This document shows positions 29,095-37,202 of a stretch of DNA of 64,000 nt, one piece after another. The DNA is taken from contig NZ_NESI01000002.1 of NCBI RefSeq assembly GCF_002778325.1, positions 458,096 to 522,095 on the forward strand. Reading direction: 5' to 3'. The DNA comes from Limnohabitans sp. B9-3. GTDB lineage: Bacteria > Pseudomonadota > Gammaproteobacteria > Burkholderiales > Burkholderiaceae_C. The notes below the pieces were generated by a model. That model saw only the letters and a list, made by a program, of their open reading frames with translations, was not told the origin of the DNA and made no database searches. The translations under genes were made by a program, and so were the position numbers. How positions within the stretch are numbered: the first letter of the stretch is position 1; each line of letters starts with the position of its first letter.

Positions 29095-29110
29095 TTGCAA
29101 ACGTTTGCAA
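29095..29110. promoter_or_regulatory. LacI-family operator, receptor side
   Basis: TTGCAAACGTTTGCAA is a perfect 16-base palindrome with the central CG typical of LacI/GalR-family operators. It lies 122 bases before the receptor start. The LacI-family gene at 33132 is the obvious candidate to bind it. Confidence 0.75.
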
Positions 29111-29325
29111 TTGGAATTGAAATTTTCATGAATTTTCCTGGGTTAAATTTTAAAAATGACCTGCTTAAAATCTCCTGTAGGTCGCATAAATACAAGGTAT
29201 TTTTGAAAAACTAGTACTTTCCCTAGTGTGAATGGATTGCAACAGCAACGCCTTGGAATTCGATTTCAATATTTTCTCCAACCTAGGGTTTTCACCTGTT
29301 AAATGTTTTCTTCGGTTGAATAGAA

Positions 29326-29341
29326 TTGCAAACGATTGCAA
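29326..29341. promoter_or_regulatory. LacI-family operator, tonB side
   Basis: TTGCAAACGATTGCAA differs from the receptor-side operator at one base and keeps the central CG. It ends 48 bases before the tonB start, a position suited to repress the tonB-exbB-exbD operon. Confidence 0.72.
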
Positions 29342-29389
29342 AGTTAGTTTTGACCTTTGCACGTAAAGATAACCAGGAGCCACACACAC

Positions 29390-30040
29390 ATGAAAGACTA
29401 CGCCAGTCAACAACGCAACCCGGGTAAGCACATGCTTGGGTTGGGTCTGGTGGTTTTGTTGCACATCCTCGTGTTTTGGGCGATCAGTTCTGGCCTTGCC
29501 AAGAATTTCGTCAAAGTCATCAAAGGGCCTGTTGAGGCTCAGTTGATTGAGGATGCCAAGCCCGACATTCCACCGCCACCGCCCCCACCACCGCCCAAAA
29601 GTGCGCCACCGCCGCCAGCCTACGTGCCGCCGGTGGATGTGCCGACGACTGCAACTGCCGGTGTGAATGCGATTGCTTCCGTGTCTGCAACGCCAGCACC
29701 CCCAGCACCACCGGCGCCACCACCGCCACCTCCAGCCCCAGTGGTTGCAGCGCCTCCTGTTAGAACTGCCCCTATCATCAATGCCGCTGCCAGCTGCCAA
29801 AAGCCTGAGTACCCCAGTGCGTCGCGTCGCAATGAAGAAGAAGGCACCGTACAGCTTCGTTTCTTGATCGGTCCCGAGGGCAATGTGCTCGAATCGCAGA
29901 TCGAAAAAAGCTCAGGCTTTACCCGTTTAGACGAAGCGGCACGGTCTGCGCTGTCGCGTTGTCAGTTCAAGCCTGGCACGCTCAACGGCAAACCCGAGCA
30001 AAGCTGGGCCAGCATGAAATACACATGGCGCTTGGAATAA
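29390..30040 (+). CDS. tonB: TonB energy-transducing protein
   Basis: A 216-residue periplasm-spanning protein. One N-terminal membrane anchor (LGLGLVVLLHILVFWAI) leads into a long proline-rich stretch (PPPPPPPPPK and repeats, about residues 58-120) and the C-terminal TonB domain (YPSASRRNEEEGTVQLRFLI ... FKPGTLNGKPEQSW). The ATG at 29390 follows AGGAG. It carries proton-motive energy to the outer-membrane receptor. It heads tonB-exbB-exbD-exbD under a LacI-type operator, so it appears dedicated to the sucrose receptor. Confidence 0.93.
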   Translation: MKDYASQQRNPGKHMLGLGLVVLLHILVFWAISSGLAKNFVKVIKGPVEAQLIEDAKPDIPPPPPPPPPKSAPPPPAYVPPVDVPTTATAGVNAIASVSATPAPPAPPAPPPPPPAPVVAAPPVRTAPIINAAASCQKPEYPSASRRNEEEGTVQLRFLIGPEGNVLESQIEKSSGFTRLDEAARSALSRCQFKPGTLNGKPEQSWASMKYTWRLE

Positions 30041-30096
30041 GCGCTGATTAAACCGTCAAAAAATTTACAGAATTTTCCTCAAGGAGTCTCTTCATC

Positions 30097-30948
30097 ATGA
30101 TTAAACATCTCAAAACCGTTGCCATCAGCGCAGGCTTGGTTGCCACCTTGTTGTTTGGCTTGGTTGGCCAAGCACAAGCCGCTAAACCCAAAGAAGCCAC
30201 CGCAGCGCCTGCCTCAGTTGAGGCCGCACCACAAACAGCGGCCGCTGTTGCGCCTGTTGCGGCAGCTCCAGCAGCCGCTGACCCTCACGCGGGTGAAGAA
30301 AACCCTTACGGCTTGAAAGCCTTGTGGGCCCAAGGCGACATCGTGGCCAAGGGCACCTTGCTGATCTTGGTGCTCATGAGCATGGGCAGCTGGTACGTGT
30401 TGATCACCAAGTTTTTTGAACAAAACAAAGTGGCCCGTTTCGCCAAGCAAGCACAAGAAAAGTTCTGGTCTGCTGACAACGTTCGCCAAGGCACGGATGC
30501 TTTGGACGAAGCCAGCCCTTTCCGCTTCATCGCTGAAAAAGGGTTGGAAGGGGCGAGCAAGCACACCGGCATGTTGGGTGCGATCAACTTCAACGACTGG
30601 GTGACCATGAGCATCCAACGCGCCATCAACAACGTGCAAAGCCGTATGCAAGATGGGTTGGCTGTGTTGGCCACGGTCGGTTCGACCGGCCCGTTCGTGG
30701 GTTTGTTCGGTACGGTTTGGGGCATTTACAACGCGTTGGTCAAGATTGGTATGTCAGGCCAAGCGTCGATCGACAAAGTGGCCGGCCCTGTGGGCGAGTC
30801 CTTGATCATGACTGCCATCGGTTTGGCGGTGGCTGTGCCCGCCGTGTTGGGTTACAACTGGTTGGTGCGTCGTAACAAGTCAGCCATGGAAGACATCAAT
30901 GCTTTCGGTTCAGACTTGCATTCCGTGCTTTTGGCCAACAACAAGTAA
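30097..30948 (+). CDS. exbB: ExbB/TolQ/MotA-family proton channel subunit
   Basis: Inner-membrane channel protein of 283 residues energising TonB. An N-terminal signal-like segment and an Ala/Pro-rich linker (about residues 28-68) precede three transmembrane helices. The family motif GPFVGLFGTVWGIYNAL and the last helix LIMTAIGLAVAVPAVLGYNWLVR are intact. The ribosome site AAGGAG is strong. It is followed after 15 bases by exbD. Confidence 0.93.
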   Translation: MIKHLKTVAISAGLVATLLFGLVGQAQAAKPKEATAAPASVEAAPQTAAAVAPVAAAPAAADPHAGEENPYGLKALWAQGDIVAKGTLLILVLMSMGSWYVLITKFFEQNKVARFAKQAQEKFWSADNVRQGTDALDEASPFRFIAEKGLEGASKHTGMLGAINFNDWVTMSIQRAINNVQSRMQDGLAVLATVGSTGPFVGLFGTVWGIYNALVKIGMSGQASIDKVAGPVGESLIMTAIGLAVAVPAVLGYNWLVRRNKSAMEDINAFGSDLHSVLLANNK

Positions 30949-30963
30949 ACAGGAGTCATCATC

Positions 30964-31377
30964 ATGGCGATGAACGTTGGAGGGGACGCCGATGACGAGA
31001 TCATCAGCACGATCAATACCACCCCGTTGGTCGATGTGATGTTGGTGTTGTTGATCATTTTCTTGATCACGATTCCGGTGGTCACCACATCGGTGAAGGT
31101 GGATCTCCCTAAAGAGAAAAACTTGATCCGAGAGACAAAACCTGAGAACGTGATCATTTCGGTGAACGCAGCAGGAAATATTTTTCTGTACGACACGCCG
31201 GTTAAAAACTCAACAGATTTGATCGCTCGCATGAAGACGTTTGCGGTGAAAGAGCCGCAGCCGGAAGTGCAAATTCGTGGCGACGCGAAGAGCGACTTTG
31301 AAGCTGTTGGCCGTGTGATGTATGCCGTTCAACGCGCAGGCATCACCAAAGTTGGCTTCATCACTGAGCCCAATTGA
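30964..31377 (+). CDS. exbD: ExbD biopolymer transport protein, first copy
   Basis: A 137-residue ExbD/TolR protein. One transmembrane helix carries the proton-conducting aspartate region (INTTPLVDVMLVLLIIFLI), followed by a periplasmic domain. A strong AGGAG precedes it. Together with the next gene it forms an ExbD pair, as in Xanthomonas TonB systems that carry exbD1 and exbD2. Confidence 0.92.
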   Translation: MAMNVGGDADDEIISTINTTPLVDVMLVLLIIFLITIPVVTTSVKVDLPKEKNLIRETKPENVIISVNAAGNIFLYDTPVKNSTDLIARMKTFAVKEPQPEVQIRGDAKSDFEAVGRVMYAVQRAGITKVGFITEPN

Positions 31378-31401
31378 TCGACGCTGAATAAGGAGATAAG
31401 C

Positions 31402-31833
31402 ATGGGAATGAACTTAGGAAGCGGCTCGGGCAATGGCGAGCCTGAAGTGATGATGGACATCAACACCACGCCTTTGATTGACGTGATGTTGGTGCTGTTG
31501 ATTATGTTGATCATCACCATCCCAGCGCAGCTACACACCGTGAACATGGACATGCCTGTATCCAAACCGGCGGCTAAAAAGGTGGATCCGGTGGTGGTGA
31601 AGATTGATGTGGATGCCAACAGCGTGATCAATTGGAATGGCAAGCCTGTGGCGACACGTGCTGAATTAGATTTAAAGCTGCAAGAGGCTTACCAAATGCA
31701 GCCTCAGCCAGAGCTGCACATTCGTTCGCATGCCAAGGCCAAATACGAGGCGGTAGCTGCGGTGTTGGCCAACGCGCAGCGCATTGGTTTGACCAAGCTG
31801 GGCATTGTGGGTTCGGAGCAATTTGTGAATTGA
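31402..31833 (+). CDS. ExbD biopolymer transport protein, second copy
   Basis: A 143-residue ExbD paralogue with the same membrane motif (INTTPLIDVMLVLLIMLIITIP) but a diverged periplasmic domain (VDPVVVKIDVDANSVINWNGK). It starts 24 bases after exbD with its own AAGGAG. It is the last gene before a strong terminator. Confidence 0.92.
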   Translation: MGMNLGSGSGNGEPEVMMDINTTPLIDVMLVLLIMLIITIPAQLHTVNMDMPVSKPAAKKVDPVVVKIDVDANSVINWNGKPVATRAELDLKLQEAYQMQPQPELHIRSHAKAKYEAVAAVLANAQRIGLTKLGIVGSEQFVN

Positions 31834-31864
31834 TTTCTTCAAGGTTTTCCAACAGAAAACCCTT

Positions 31865-31894
31865 GCCCCTCCTCGCAAGAGGCGGGGCTTTTTT
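31865..31894 (+). terminator. Intrinsic terminator of the tonB-exbB-exbD-exbD operon
   Basis: GCCCC-T-CCTC pairs with GAGG-C-GGGGC (nine pairs, one mismatch) around a GCAA tetraloop, followed by TTTTTT. It lies 32 bases after the second exbD stop. Confidence 0.85.
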
Positions 31895-31906
31895 AATCAC
31901 ACGAGG

Positions 31907-33076
31907 ATGATGCTTATGTGGAAAAGATTATTTGCTTACAGCGTTTTGGGTGTGGCGCTCAGCAGCGTAGCCCAAGTGAATTTGCGGTCTGAAGTCGCCA
32001 AACCTTTGCAAGCGGCTCAAGAGGCGATTCAGTCCAAGCAACCCGAAGAAGCCTTGAAGAAGATTCAAGAAGCCCGCCAAGTGGCACAGCTGACGGTGGC
32101 TGAAAAAATGCTGCTAGAGCGGCTGTCTGTGGTGGCTGCTATGAATGCCCAAAAGTTTGATTTGGCGGCTTCTTCGTTGGACTACCTGTTGCAAAGCAAA
32201 GACTTGCCCGAGGTTGATCGTTTGACCTTGATGGAAACCATGGTGAGTGTGAGCCTGCGCACCAAAGACTATCCGCGTGTGGTGGAGTGGTCACGCCGTT
32301 ACCTGCAGCTAGGCGGCGCGAACTCGCGTATTCGCTTGGCCTTGATTCAGTCACTGGCCGTGCAAGGTGCACACCAAGAGGTGTTAAATGAGATGCCCGC
32401 CAAGTTGAAAGCCGATGCTGCAGCGGGCAAATTGCCCGATGAAGCCGAGTTGCGCATGTATGCCTTCAGCCAACAAAAAGTGAAAGACGAGGCGGCTTAC
32501 TTCAAAACCTTGACCGAGTTGGTCAAGCGTTTCCCAAGCCAAGCCTATTGGGGCGATTTGCTCAACCGCTTACCCCGCCAAGCTGGCTTCAATGCGCGCT
32601 ACCAACTCGATGTGTTTCGCTTGATGGATGCGACGGACAATCTGGAAGATGCCGAAGATTACGCAGATGCGGCGCAAGCCGCATTGAAAGTGGGTTTGCC
32701 CCACGAAGCCCAACGGATGCTGGACAAAGTGGCTCAGCCCGCAGCTGCCGCTGGTCTGAAAAAACAAGTGCTGCAACGTGTTGCTGAAGATGACAAGGCC
32801 ATGCAAACCGTTGGCCCAACGTCAGAAGACGCGGTGATGTTGGCTCAGTGGGCCGATGTGCAGTTGTCCAAAGGTGAATGGAAGGCCGCCGTGCCCGCCT
32901 ATGAAAAAGCGTTGGCCAAGGGGGGGTTGCGCCGTGAGGCTGAAACCCGCTTGCACTGTGGCATTGCCATGTTCAAAAGCGGTCAAACCGACGCCGCCAA
33001 AGCCATACTCTCCAGCGTGAGGGACGATGACACCGCTGTGCTTCTTGCATCGCTTTGGCTGAATCTGATGAAGTGA
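31907..33076 (+). CDS. TPR-repeat protein of the TonB operon region
   Basis: A 389-residue, helix-rich protein. The N-terminus (KRLFAYSVLGVALSSVAQ) looks like a signal peptide, so it is probably periplasmic. Tetratricopeptide-like repeats run through it (KQPEEALKKIQEARQVAQL, FDLAASSLDYLLQSKDL, GEWKAAVPAYEKALAKGGL). It follows the exbD terminator, and its function is unknown. TPR proteins beside ExbB/ExbD genes occur in other proteobacteria and may contact TonB complexes; that role here is inference. Several ATGs (codons 1, 2 and 4) could start it. Confidence 0.75.
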   Translation: MMLMWKRLFAYSVLGVALSSVAQVNLRSEVAKPLQAAQEAIQSKQPEEALKKIQEARQVAQLTVAEKMLLERLSVVAAMNAQKFDLAASSLDYLLQSKDLPEVDRLTLMETMVSVSLRTKDYPRVVEWSRRYLQLGGANSRIRLALIQSLAVQGAHQEVLNEMPAKLKADAAAGKLPDEAELRMYAFSQQKVKDEAAYFKTLTELVKRFPSQAYWGDLLNRLPRQAGFNARYQLDVFRLMDATDNLEDAEDYADAAQAALKVGLPHEAQRMLDKVAQPAAAAGLKKQVLQRVAEDDKAMQTVGPTSEDAVMLAQWADVQLSKGEWKAAVPAYEKALAKGGLRREAETRLHCGIAMFKSGQTDAAKAILSSVRDDDTAVLLASLWLNLMK

Positions 33077-33131
33077 GGCTCTATCATCGGGTGGATAGAA
33101 ATTTTTAGCTGAGATAACGAATACCTAGCTC

Positions 33132-34178
33132 ATGGCCAGTTCAGATCCTGAAAAACGAAAAATCCAAATGATCGACATTGCCCGTATGGCGGGCGTGTCG
33201 ACTTCTACCGTTTCTCGCGCCTTGAACGGCAGCGCACTCACCAATGACGAAACGCGTATTCGCATCATTGAACTTGCTCGGTCGCTCAATTACACGATCA
33301 ACCAAAGCGCCAAAAACCTGCGCATGGGCGACAACCGCACCATTGGCGTTGTGATTCCCTACGACCGCAAGACCCGTCAACACATCTCAGATCCATTTTT
33401 CTTGGGCATGTTGGGTAGTTTGGCGGATGCGTTAACTGACCGAAACTACGACATGCTGCTGTCACGGGTGGATGCAGACCGCCTCGACGACATGGCCGCG
33501 TTATACGACACAGGACGTGCCCGCGGCATCATCGTGATTGGGCAGTGGGGGCACCACGACCAACTCAACGATTTGGCTCGTCGTGACGTTCCCTTGGTGG
33601 TTTGGGGCGCGCAATTGCCTAGGCAGCTGTATTGCAGCGTGGGCAGCGATAACTTGAGTGGCGGCGCGCTGGCCACCGAGCATTTGCTGGCATCAGGTCG
33701 CCGCCGCATTGCTTTCATGGGCGATAACAGCATGCCTGAAGCTGCTAAGCGTTACGAAGGCTATTTGCAAGCGCACAAAAAATTTGGGGTGGCGGTAGAC
33801 CCTAAGCTATACATTCCCAGTCCGTTCACGGCAGAAGAGGCGCAAACTGCGCTGCGCGGATTTATACAAGCATCTGTGCTTTTTGACGCTCTGGTGGCGG
33901 CCAGTGACTTGATTGCCATCAACGCCATTGGCGTGATGAAGCGCGAAGGCATGGCGGTGCCTGAGCAGGTGAGCGTGGTGGGCTATGACGACATCGACAT
34001 GGCCTCGCATAGCTTTCCTCCACTGACCACGGTGCGTCAACCGATCGAGTTGGCGGGCGGCGTGATGGTGGATTGCCTGCAATCGCTGCTGAATGGGGAT
34101 CAACCCGATTCGCAGTTGTTGCCCACCTCGCTGGTCGTGCGAGAGTCCAGCCTGCAAACCTCGGATGCGCAACCCTGA
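33132..34178 (+). CDS. LacI-family transcriptional regulator, SuxR-like
   Basis: A 348-residue repressor. The N-terminal helix-turn-helix (MIDIARMAGVSTSTVSRALNG, about residues 13-33) is followed by a periplasmic-binding-protein-type sugar domain (VGSDNLSGGALATEHLLASGRRRIAF ... ISVVGYDDID-like segment). It is the only LacI-type gene in the window, and LacI-type palindromes flank the sucrose receptor and tonB genes. It therefore probably controls sucrose uptake. The gene's end overlaps murI by 14 bases. Confidence 0.9.
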   Translation: MASSDPEKRKIQMIDIARMAGVSTSTVSRALNGSALTNDETRIRIIELARSLNYTINQSAKNLRMGDNRTIGVVIPYDRKTRQHISDPFFLGMLGSLADALTDRNYDMLLSRVDADRLDDMAALYDTGRARGIIVIGQWGHHDQLNDLARRDVPLVVWGAQLPRQLYCSVGSDNLSGGALATEHLLASGRRRIAFMGDNSMPEAAKRYEGYLQAHKKFGVAVDPKLYIPSPFTAEEAQTALRGFIQASVLFDALVAASDLIAINAIGVMKREGMAVPEQVSVVGYDDIDMASHSFPPLTTVRQPIELAGGVMVDCLQSLLNGDQPDSQLLPTSLVVRESSLQTSDAQP

Positions 34179-34986
34179 TTTAGACGGCGCTATTTGTGCC
34201 ACCAGCCCCATCGGCGTCTTCGACTCCGGCGTAGGCGGCCTGTCCGTCTTGCGTGCCATTCGCGCCGCCCTGCCTTTTGAAAACTTAATTTATGTGGCCG
34301 ATTCCGGTCATGCGCCGTATGGCGACCAAACCGAGGCCTACATCACGCAGCGCACTTTGCGCGTGGGGCAATGGTTGGTCGAGTCGGGCGTCAAGGCCAT
34401 CACGATTGCTTGCAACACGGCCACGGTGGTGGCGGCCCGCAGCTTGCGCGAGCACACGGCGTTGCCCGTGGTGGCCATTGAGCCGGCCATCAAACCCGCT
34501 GTTGTTCAAACTCGTACTGGTGTGGTGGGCGTGTTAGCCACCCGCCAAACGGTGCAAAGCGAGAGCGTGGCGCGCTTGTGTGCCTTGCATGGCGCTGAGG
34601 TGCGTATTGTCTTGCAGGCCTGCCCAGGCTGGGTGGCGTTGGTGGAGCAGGCCGATTTGCACAGCGCCCAGACCGAGGCTTTGGTGCGTCAATACGTGCA
34701 ACCGCTGATCGACCAAGGGGCAGACACGTTGGTGCTGGGCTGCACGCATTACCCGTTTTTACGCGACACCATTCAGCGCGTGGCAGGCGAGGGTGTGACA
34801 TTGATTGACCCTGCCGAAGCTGTAGCGCGAGAGTTGGTGCGGCGGTTGGATGTCCACACCTTGGCCTCGGGCCCAAAGCCTGGCCAAACCTTGGTTTTCA
34901 CCACGGGAAACGTGGCGCAGGTGCAAAGCACCATCGCGCAGTTGTGGGGCGAGGGTGTCACCGTCGAGGCTTTGAACGCTGTCTGA
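34165..34986 (+). CDS. murI: Glutamate racemase
   Basis: Makes D-glutamate for peptidoglycan. It has 273 residues with both catalytic cysteines: C83 in IACNTAT and C193 in GCTHYP. GVFDSGVGGLSVL is the N-terminal signature. The ATG at 34165 overlaps the end of the LacI gene; the frame is open to 34093, but the shorter form has the family length. A small hairpin (TTGCAC/GTGCAA, 34995-35011) follows it. Confidence 0.93.
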   Translation: MRNPDLDGAICATSPIGVFDSGVGGLSVLRAIRAALPFENLIYVADSGHAPYGDQTEAYITQRTLRVGQWLVESGVKAITIACNTATVVAARSLREHTALPVVAIEPAIKPAVVQTRTGVVGVLATRQTVQSESVARLCALHGAEVRIVLQACPGWVALVEQADLHSAQTEALVRQYVQPLIDQGADTLVLGCTHYPFLRDTIQRVAGEGVTLIDPAEAVARELVRRLDVHTLASGPKPGQTLVFTTGNVAQVQSTIAQLWGEGVTVEALNAV

Positions 34987-35036
34987 GATGAGGTTTGCAC
35001 GTAAAGTGCAACTCTTTATAGATGGCTTCATAGGGG

Positions 35037-36038
35037 ATGTCTGTGCAACTTGGCATGATTGGTTTGGGCCGCATGGGCGGCAACATTGTTAGGCGTTTGA
35101 TGCGCCATGGTCACACCAGCGTGGTGTACGACGCCAACCCCGACAGCGTGGCCCAGCTCGCCCAAGAAGGTGCCACGCCCAGCCACGATTTGGCCTCTTT
35201 GGTGGCCCAATTGCAAACGCCTCGTGCGGTGTGGGTGATGTTGCCTGCGGGCGAAATCACCGCGTCGACCATCCAAATGCTGAGCACCTTGCTGGAGCCC
35301 GGTGATATTTTGATTGACGGCGGCAACTCGAATTTTCAAGACGATGTGCGCCACGCGCACATGCTCAAAGCCAAAGGCATTCGCTACCTCGACGTGGGCA
35401 CCAGTGGCGGCGTGTGGGGCTTGGACCGCGGCTATTGCATGATGATTGGCGGCGACGCCACGGCAGCGCAGCACCTCGATCCGATTTTCAAAACCTTGGC
35501 GCCTGGTGTGGGCACCATCCCCAAAACGCCCGGCCGCGAAGGCAAAGTGTCGACCGCAGAAGAGGGCTACCTCTACACCGGCCCCGCGGGCTCGGGCCAT
35601 TTCGTGAAGATGATTCACAACGGCATTGAGTACGGTTTGATGCAAGCGTATGCCGAGGGCATGGACGTGCTCAAAGGTGTGGGCCAAGACAGCATCCCCG
35701 AGGATCGCCGCTACCAGCTGGATTTGGCGGACATCACCGAGCTGTGGCGTCGCGGCAGCGTGGTGTCGTCGTGGTTGCTGGATTTGACGGCGATTTCGTT
35801 GGCCGAAGACCCTGAGCTCAAGGCCTATTCAGGCCATGTGCAAGACTCGGGCGAGGGGCGTTGGACCATCAACGCCGCCATTGAAGAGGCCGTGCCAGTG
35901 CCGGTGTTGTCTGCCGCGCTGTTTGCGCGTTTCCGATCACGTCAAATCAGCACCTTTGCAGACAAAATGTTGTCTGCGATGCGCAAGCAGTTTGGCGGCC
36001 ATCAAGAGCCTGGCAAGCACTGGGCCGCGCAAAAATAA
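35037..36038 (+). CDS. gnd: 6-phosphogluconate dehydrogenase, decarboxylating (short GntZ/YqeC type)
   Basis: Oxidatively decarboxylates 6-phosphogluconate to ribulose 5-phosphate. The 333-residue length is that of the short, usually NAD-preferring class rather than the ~470-residue classical enzyme. Rossmann motif [29 protein letters not shown] and the catalytic segment [22 protein letters not shown] are present. AGGGG lies directly before the ATG, closer than usual. It supplies the pentose branch to the Entner-Doudoroff genes at the left of the window. Confidence 0.92.
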   Translation: MSVQLGMIGLGRMGGNIVRRLMRHGHTSVVYDANPDSVAQLAQEGATPSHDLASLVAQLQTPRAVWVMLPAGEITASTIQMLSTLLEPGDILIDGGNSNFQDDVRHAHMLKAKGIRYLDVGTSGGVWGLDRGYCMMIGGDATAAQHLDPIFKTLAPGVGTIPKTPGREGKVSTAEEGYLYTGPAGSGHFVKMIHNGIEYGLMQAYAEGMDVLKGVGQDSIPEDRRYQLDLADITELWRRGSVVSSWLLDLTAISLAEDPELKAYSGHVQDSGEGRWTINAAIEEAVPVPVLSAALFARFRSRQISTFADKMLSAMRKQFGGHQEPGKHWAAQK

Positions 36039-36061
36039 CGGAAATACGGAGATTCAGGGGC

Positions 36062-37138
36062 ATGGAAAACTTAGATGTGATGGTGCTGCGCACTTTGCAA
36101 GCTTGGCGTCAAAGCGGCCAACGCGCGCTGCTGGCCACGGTGGTGCGGACGTGGGGCTCGTCGCCACGGCCCATTGGCTCCATCATGGCCCTGTGCGAAA
36201 CCGGTGCGGTGGTGGGCTCGGTGTCGGGCGGTTGCATTGAAGATGATTTGATTTATCGTTTCACGCAAGCCTATGCCTCCTCCGCCAACGTGCAGCCGCA
36301 AGATGCCCCGCAAACCCTGCCTAGCGGCGCGCCTCAACGCGTGAAATACGGCGTCACGGCCGACGAAGCGCACCGCTTTGGTTTGCCGTGTGGCGGCACC
36401 TTGGAGTTGGTGCTGGAGTTTGACCCAGACCCTGCCTTGTTGACCGAGTTGTTGGACGCTTTGTCGCATGGCCGTTTGATGCAGCGCCATCTTGATTTGC
36501 ACAGCGGTGCCTGCCGCTTGCAAACCACCGACCAAACCGCCGAACTCAGCATTGACGACCACCGTTTGGTGAACACTTTTGGCCCAGAGTTCCGCATGTT
36601 GTTGGTGGGGGCAGGGCAGTTGACCGAATATTTGGCCACCATGGCCTTGTTTTCTGGCTTTGCCGTCACGGTGTGCGACCCGCGCGAGGAATACACCGGC
36701 GCGTGGTCGGTGCCTAACGTGACCGTGCTCAAAGACATGCCCGACGATGTGGTGCAGCAGTTCAAACCCGACAGTCGCAGCTGCGTGATTGCCTTGACCC
36801 ACGACCCGAAGTTGGACGATTTGGCCTTGCTCGAAGCCCTCAACACCGAGGCGTTTTACGTGGGCGCCATTGGCTCGCGTCGCAACAACGAAGCCCGTCA
36901 TCAACGCATGATTGAGCACTTTGACCAAACTGAAGCGTCCTTGGCTCGCTTGCGCGGCCCGATTGGCATTTACATCGGCAGCAAAACACCTTCCGAGATT
37001 GCGGTCAGCGTGATGGCCGAGGTGCTGGCGGTCAAAAACGGCGTGCCTTTGCCGCGTGACTTGGACGTGGCCCACATGAAGAACAGCCAAAACGTGGCGC
37101 ACAACGACCCAGGCGTGCTGGTGTGCGGCATTCGTTGA
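36062..37138 (+). CDS. XdhC/CoxI-family molybdenum cofactor maturation protein
   Basis: Members bind and sulfurate molybdenum cofactor and insert it into xanthine-dehydrogenase-type enzymes. The 358 residues hold an N-terminal XdhC_CoxI domain ([18 protein letters not shown] ... [12 protein letters not shown]) and a C-terminal Rossmann domain ([18 protein letters not shown] ... [19 protein letters not shown]). No oxidase genes are adjacent. The only molybdo-hydroxylase in the window is at 55118-57688, and it may be a client. Confidence 0.9.
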   Translation: MENLDVMVLRTLQAWRQSGQRALLATVVRTWGSSPRPIGSIMALCETGAVVGSVSGGCIEDDLIYRFTQAYASSANVQPQDAPQTLPSGAPQRVKYGVTADEAHRFGLPCGGTLELVLEFDPDPALLTELLDALSHGRLMQRHLDLHSGACRLQTTDQTAELSIDDHRLVNTFGPEFRMLLVGAGQLTEYLATMALFSGFAVTVCDPREEYTGAWSVPNVTVLKDMPDDVVQQFKPDSRSCVIALTHDPKLDDLALLEALNTEAFYVGAIGSRRNNEARHQRMIEHFDQTEASLARLRGPIGIYIGSKTPSEIAVSVMAEVLAVKNGVPLPRDLDVAHMKNSQNVAHNDPGVLVCGIR

Positions 37139-37202
37139 CACAGGGCGACTGATAACCCCGCAAAACCTGCGGACAGGGGCTAACCCTTACACTTGTCGGC
37201 TC

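Larger units (their letters stand above)
28974..29389. promoter_or_regulatory. Divergent promoter region, receptor / tonB
   Basis: 416 bases without a gene between the minus-strand receptor and the plus-strand tonB operon. It is markedly AT-rich and holds two LacI-type palindromes (29095-29110 and 29326-29341), placed to control one promoter each. It also holds a shorter palindrome CATTGCAATG at 29063-29072. I see no convincing small gene here. Confidence 0.7.

Noticed and set aside
28974..29195. N-terminal extension of the TonB receptor frame
   Set aside because: It precedes a clear ribosome site and signal peptide at 28973 and contains the LacI-type operator. It is leader DNA, not protein.
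34995..35011. Terminator after murI
   Set aside because: The stem is only six bases and the following CTCTTTAT is a poor T-run. It may be a chance hairpin, so it is mentioned only under murI.
36071..37141. Minus-strand 356-codon open frame
   Set aside because: It lies exactly opposite the XdhC-like gene and translates to a His/Gln-rich sequence without family features.
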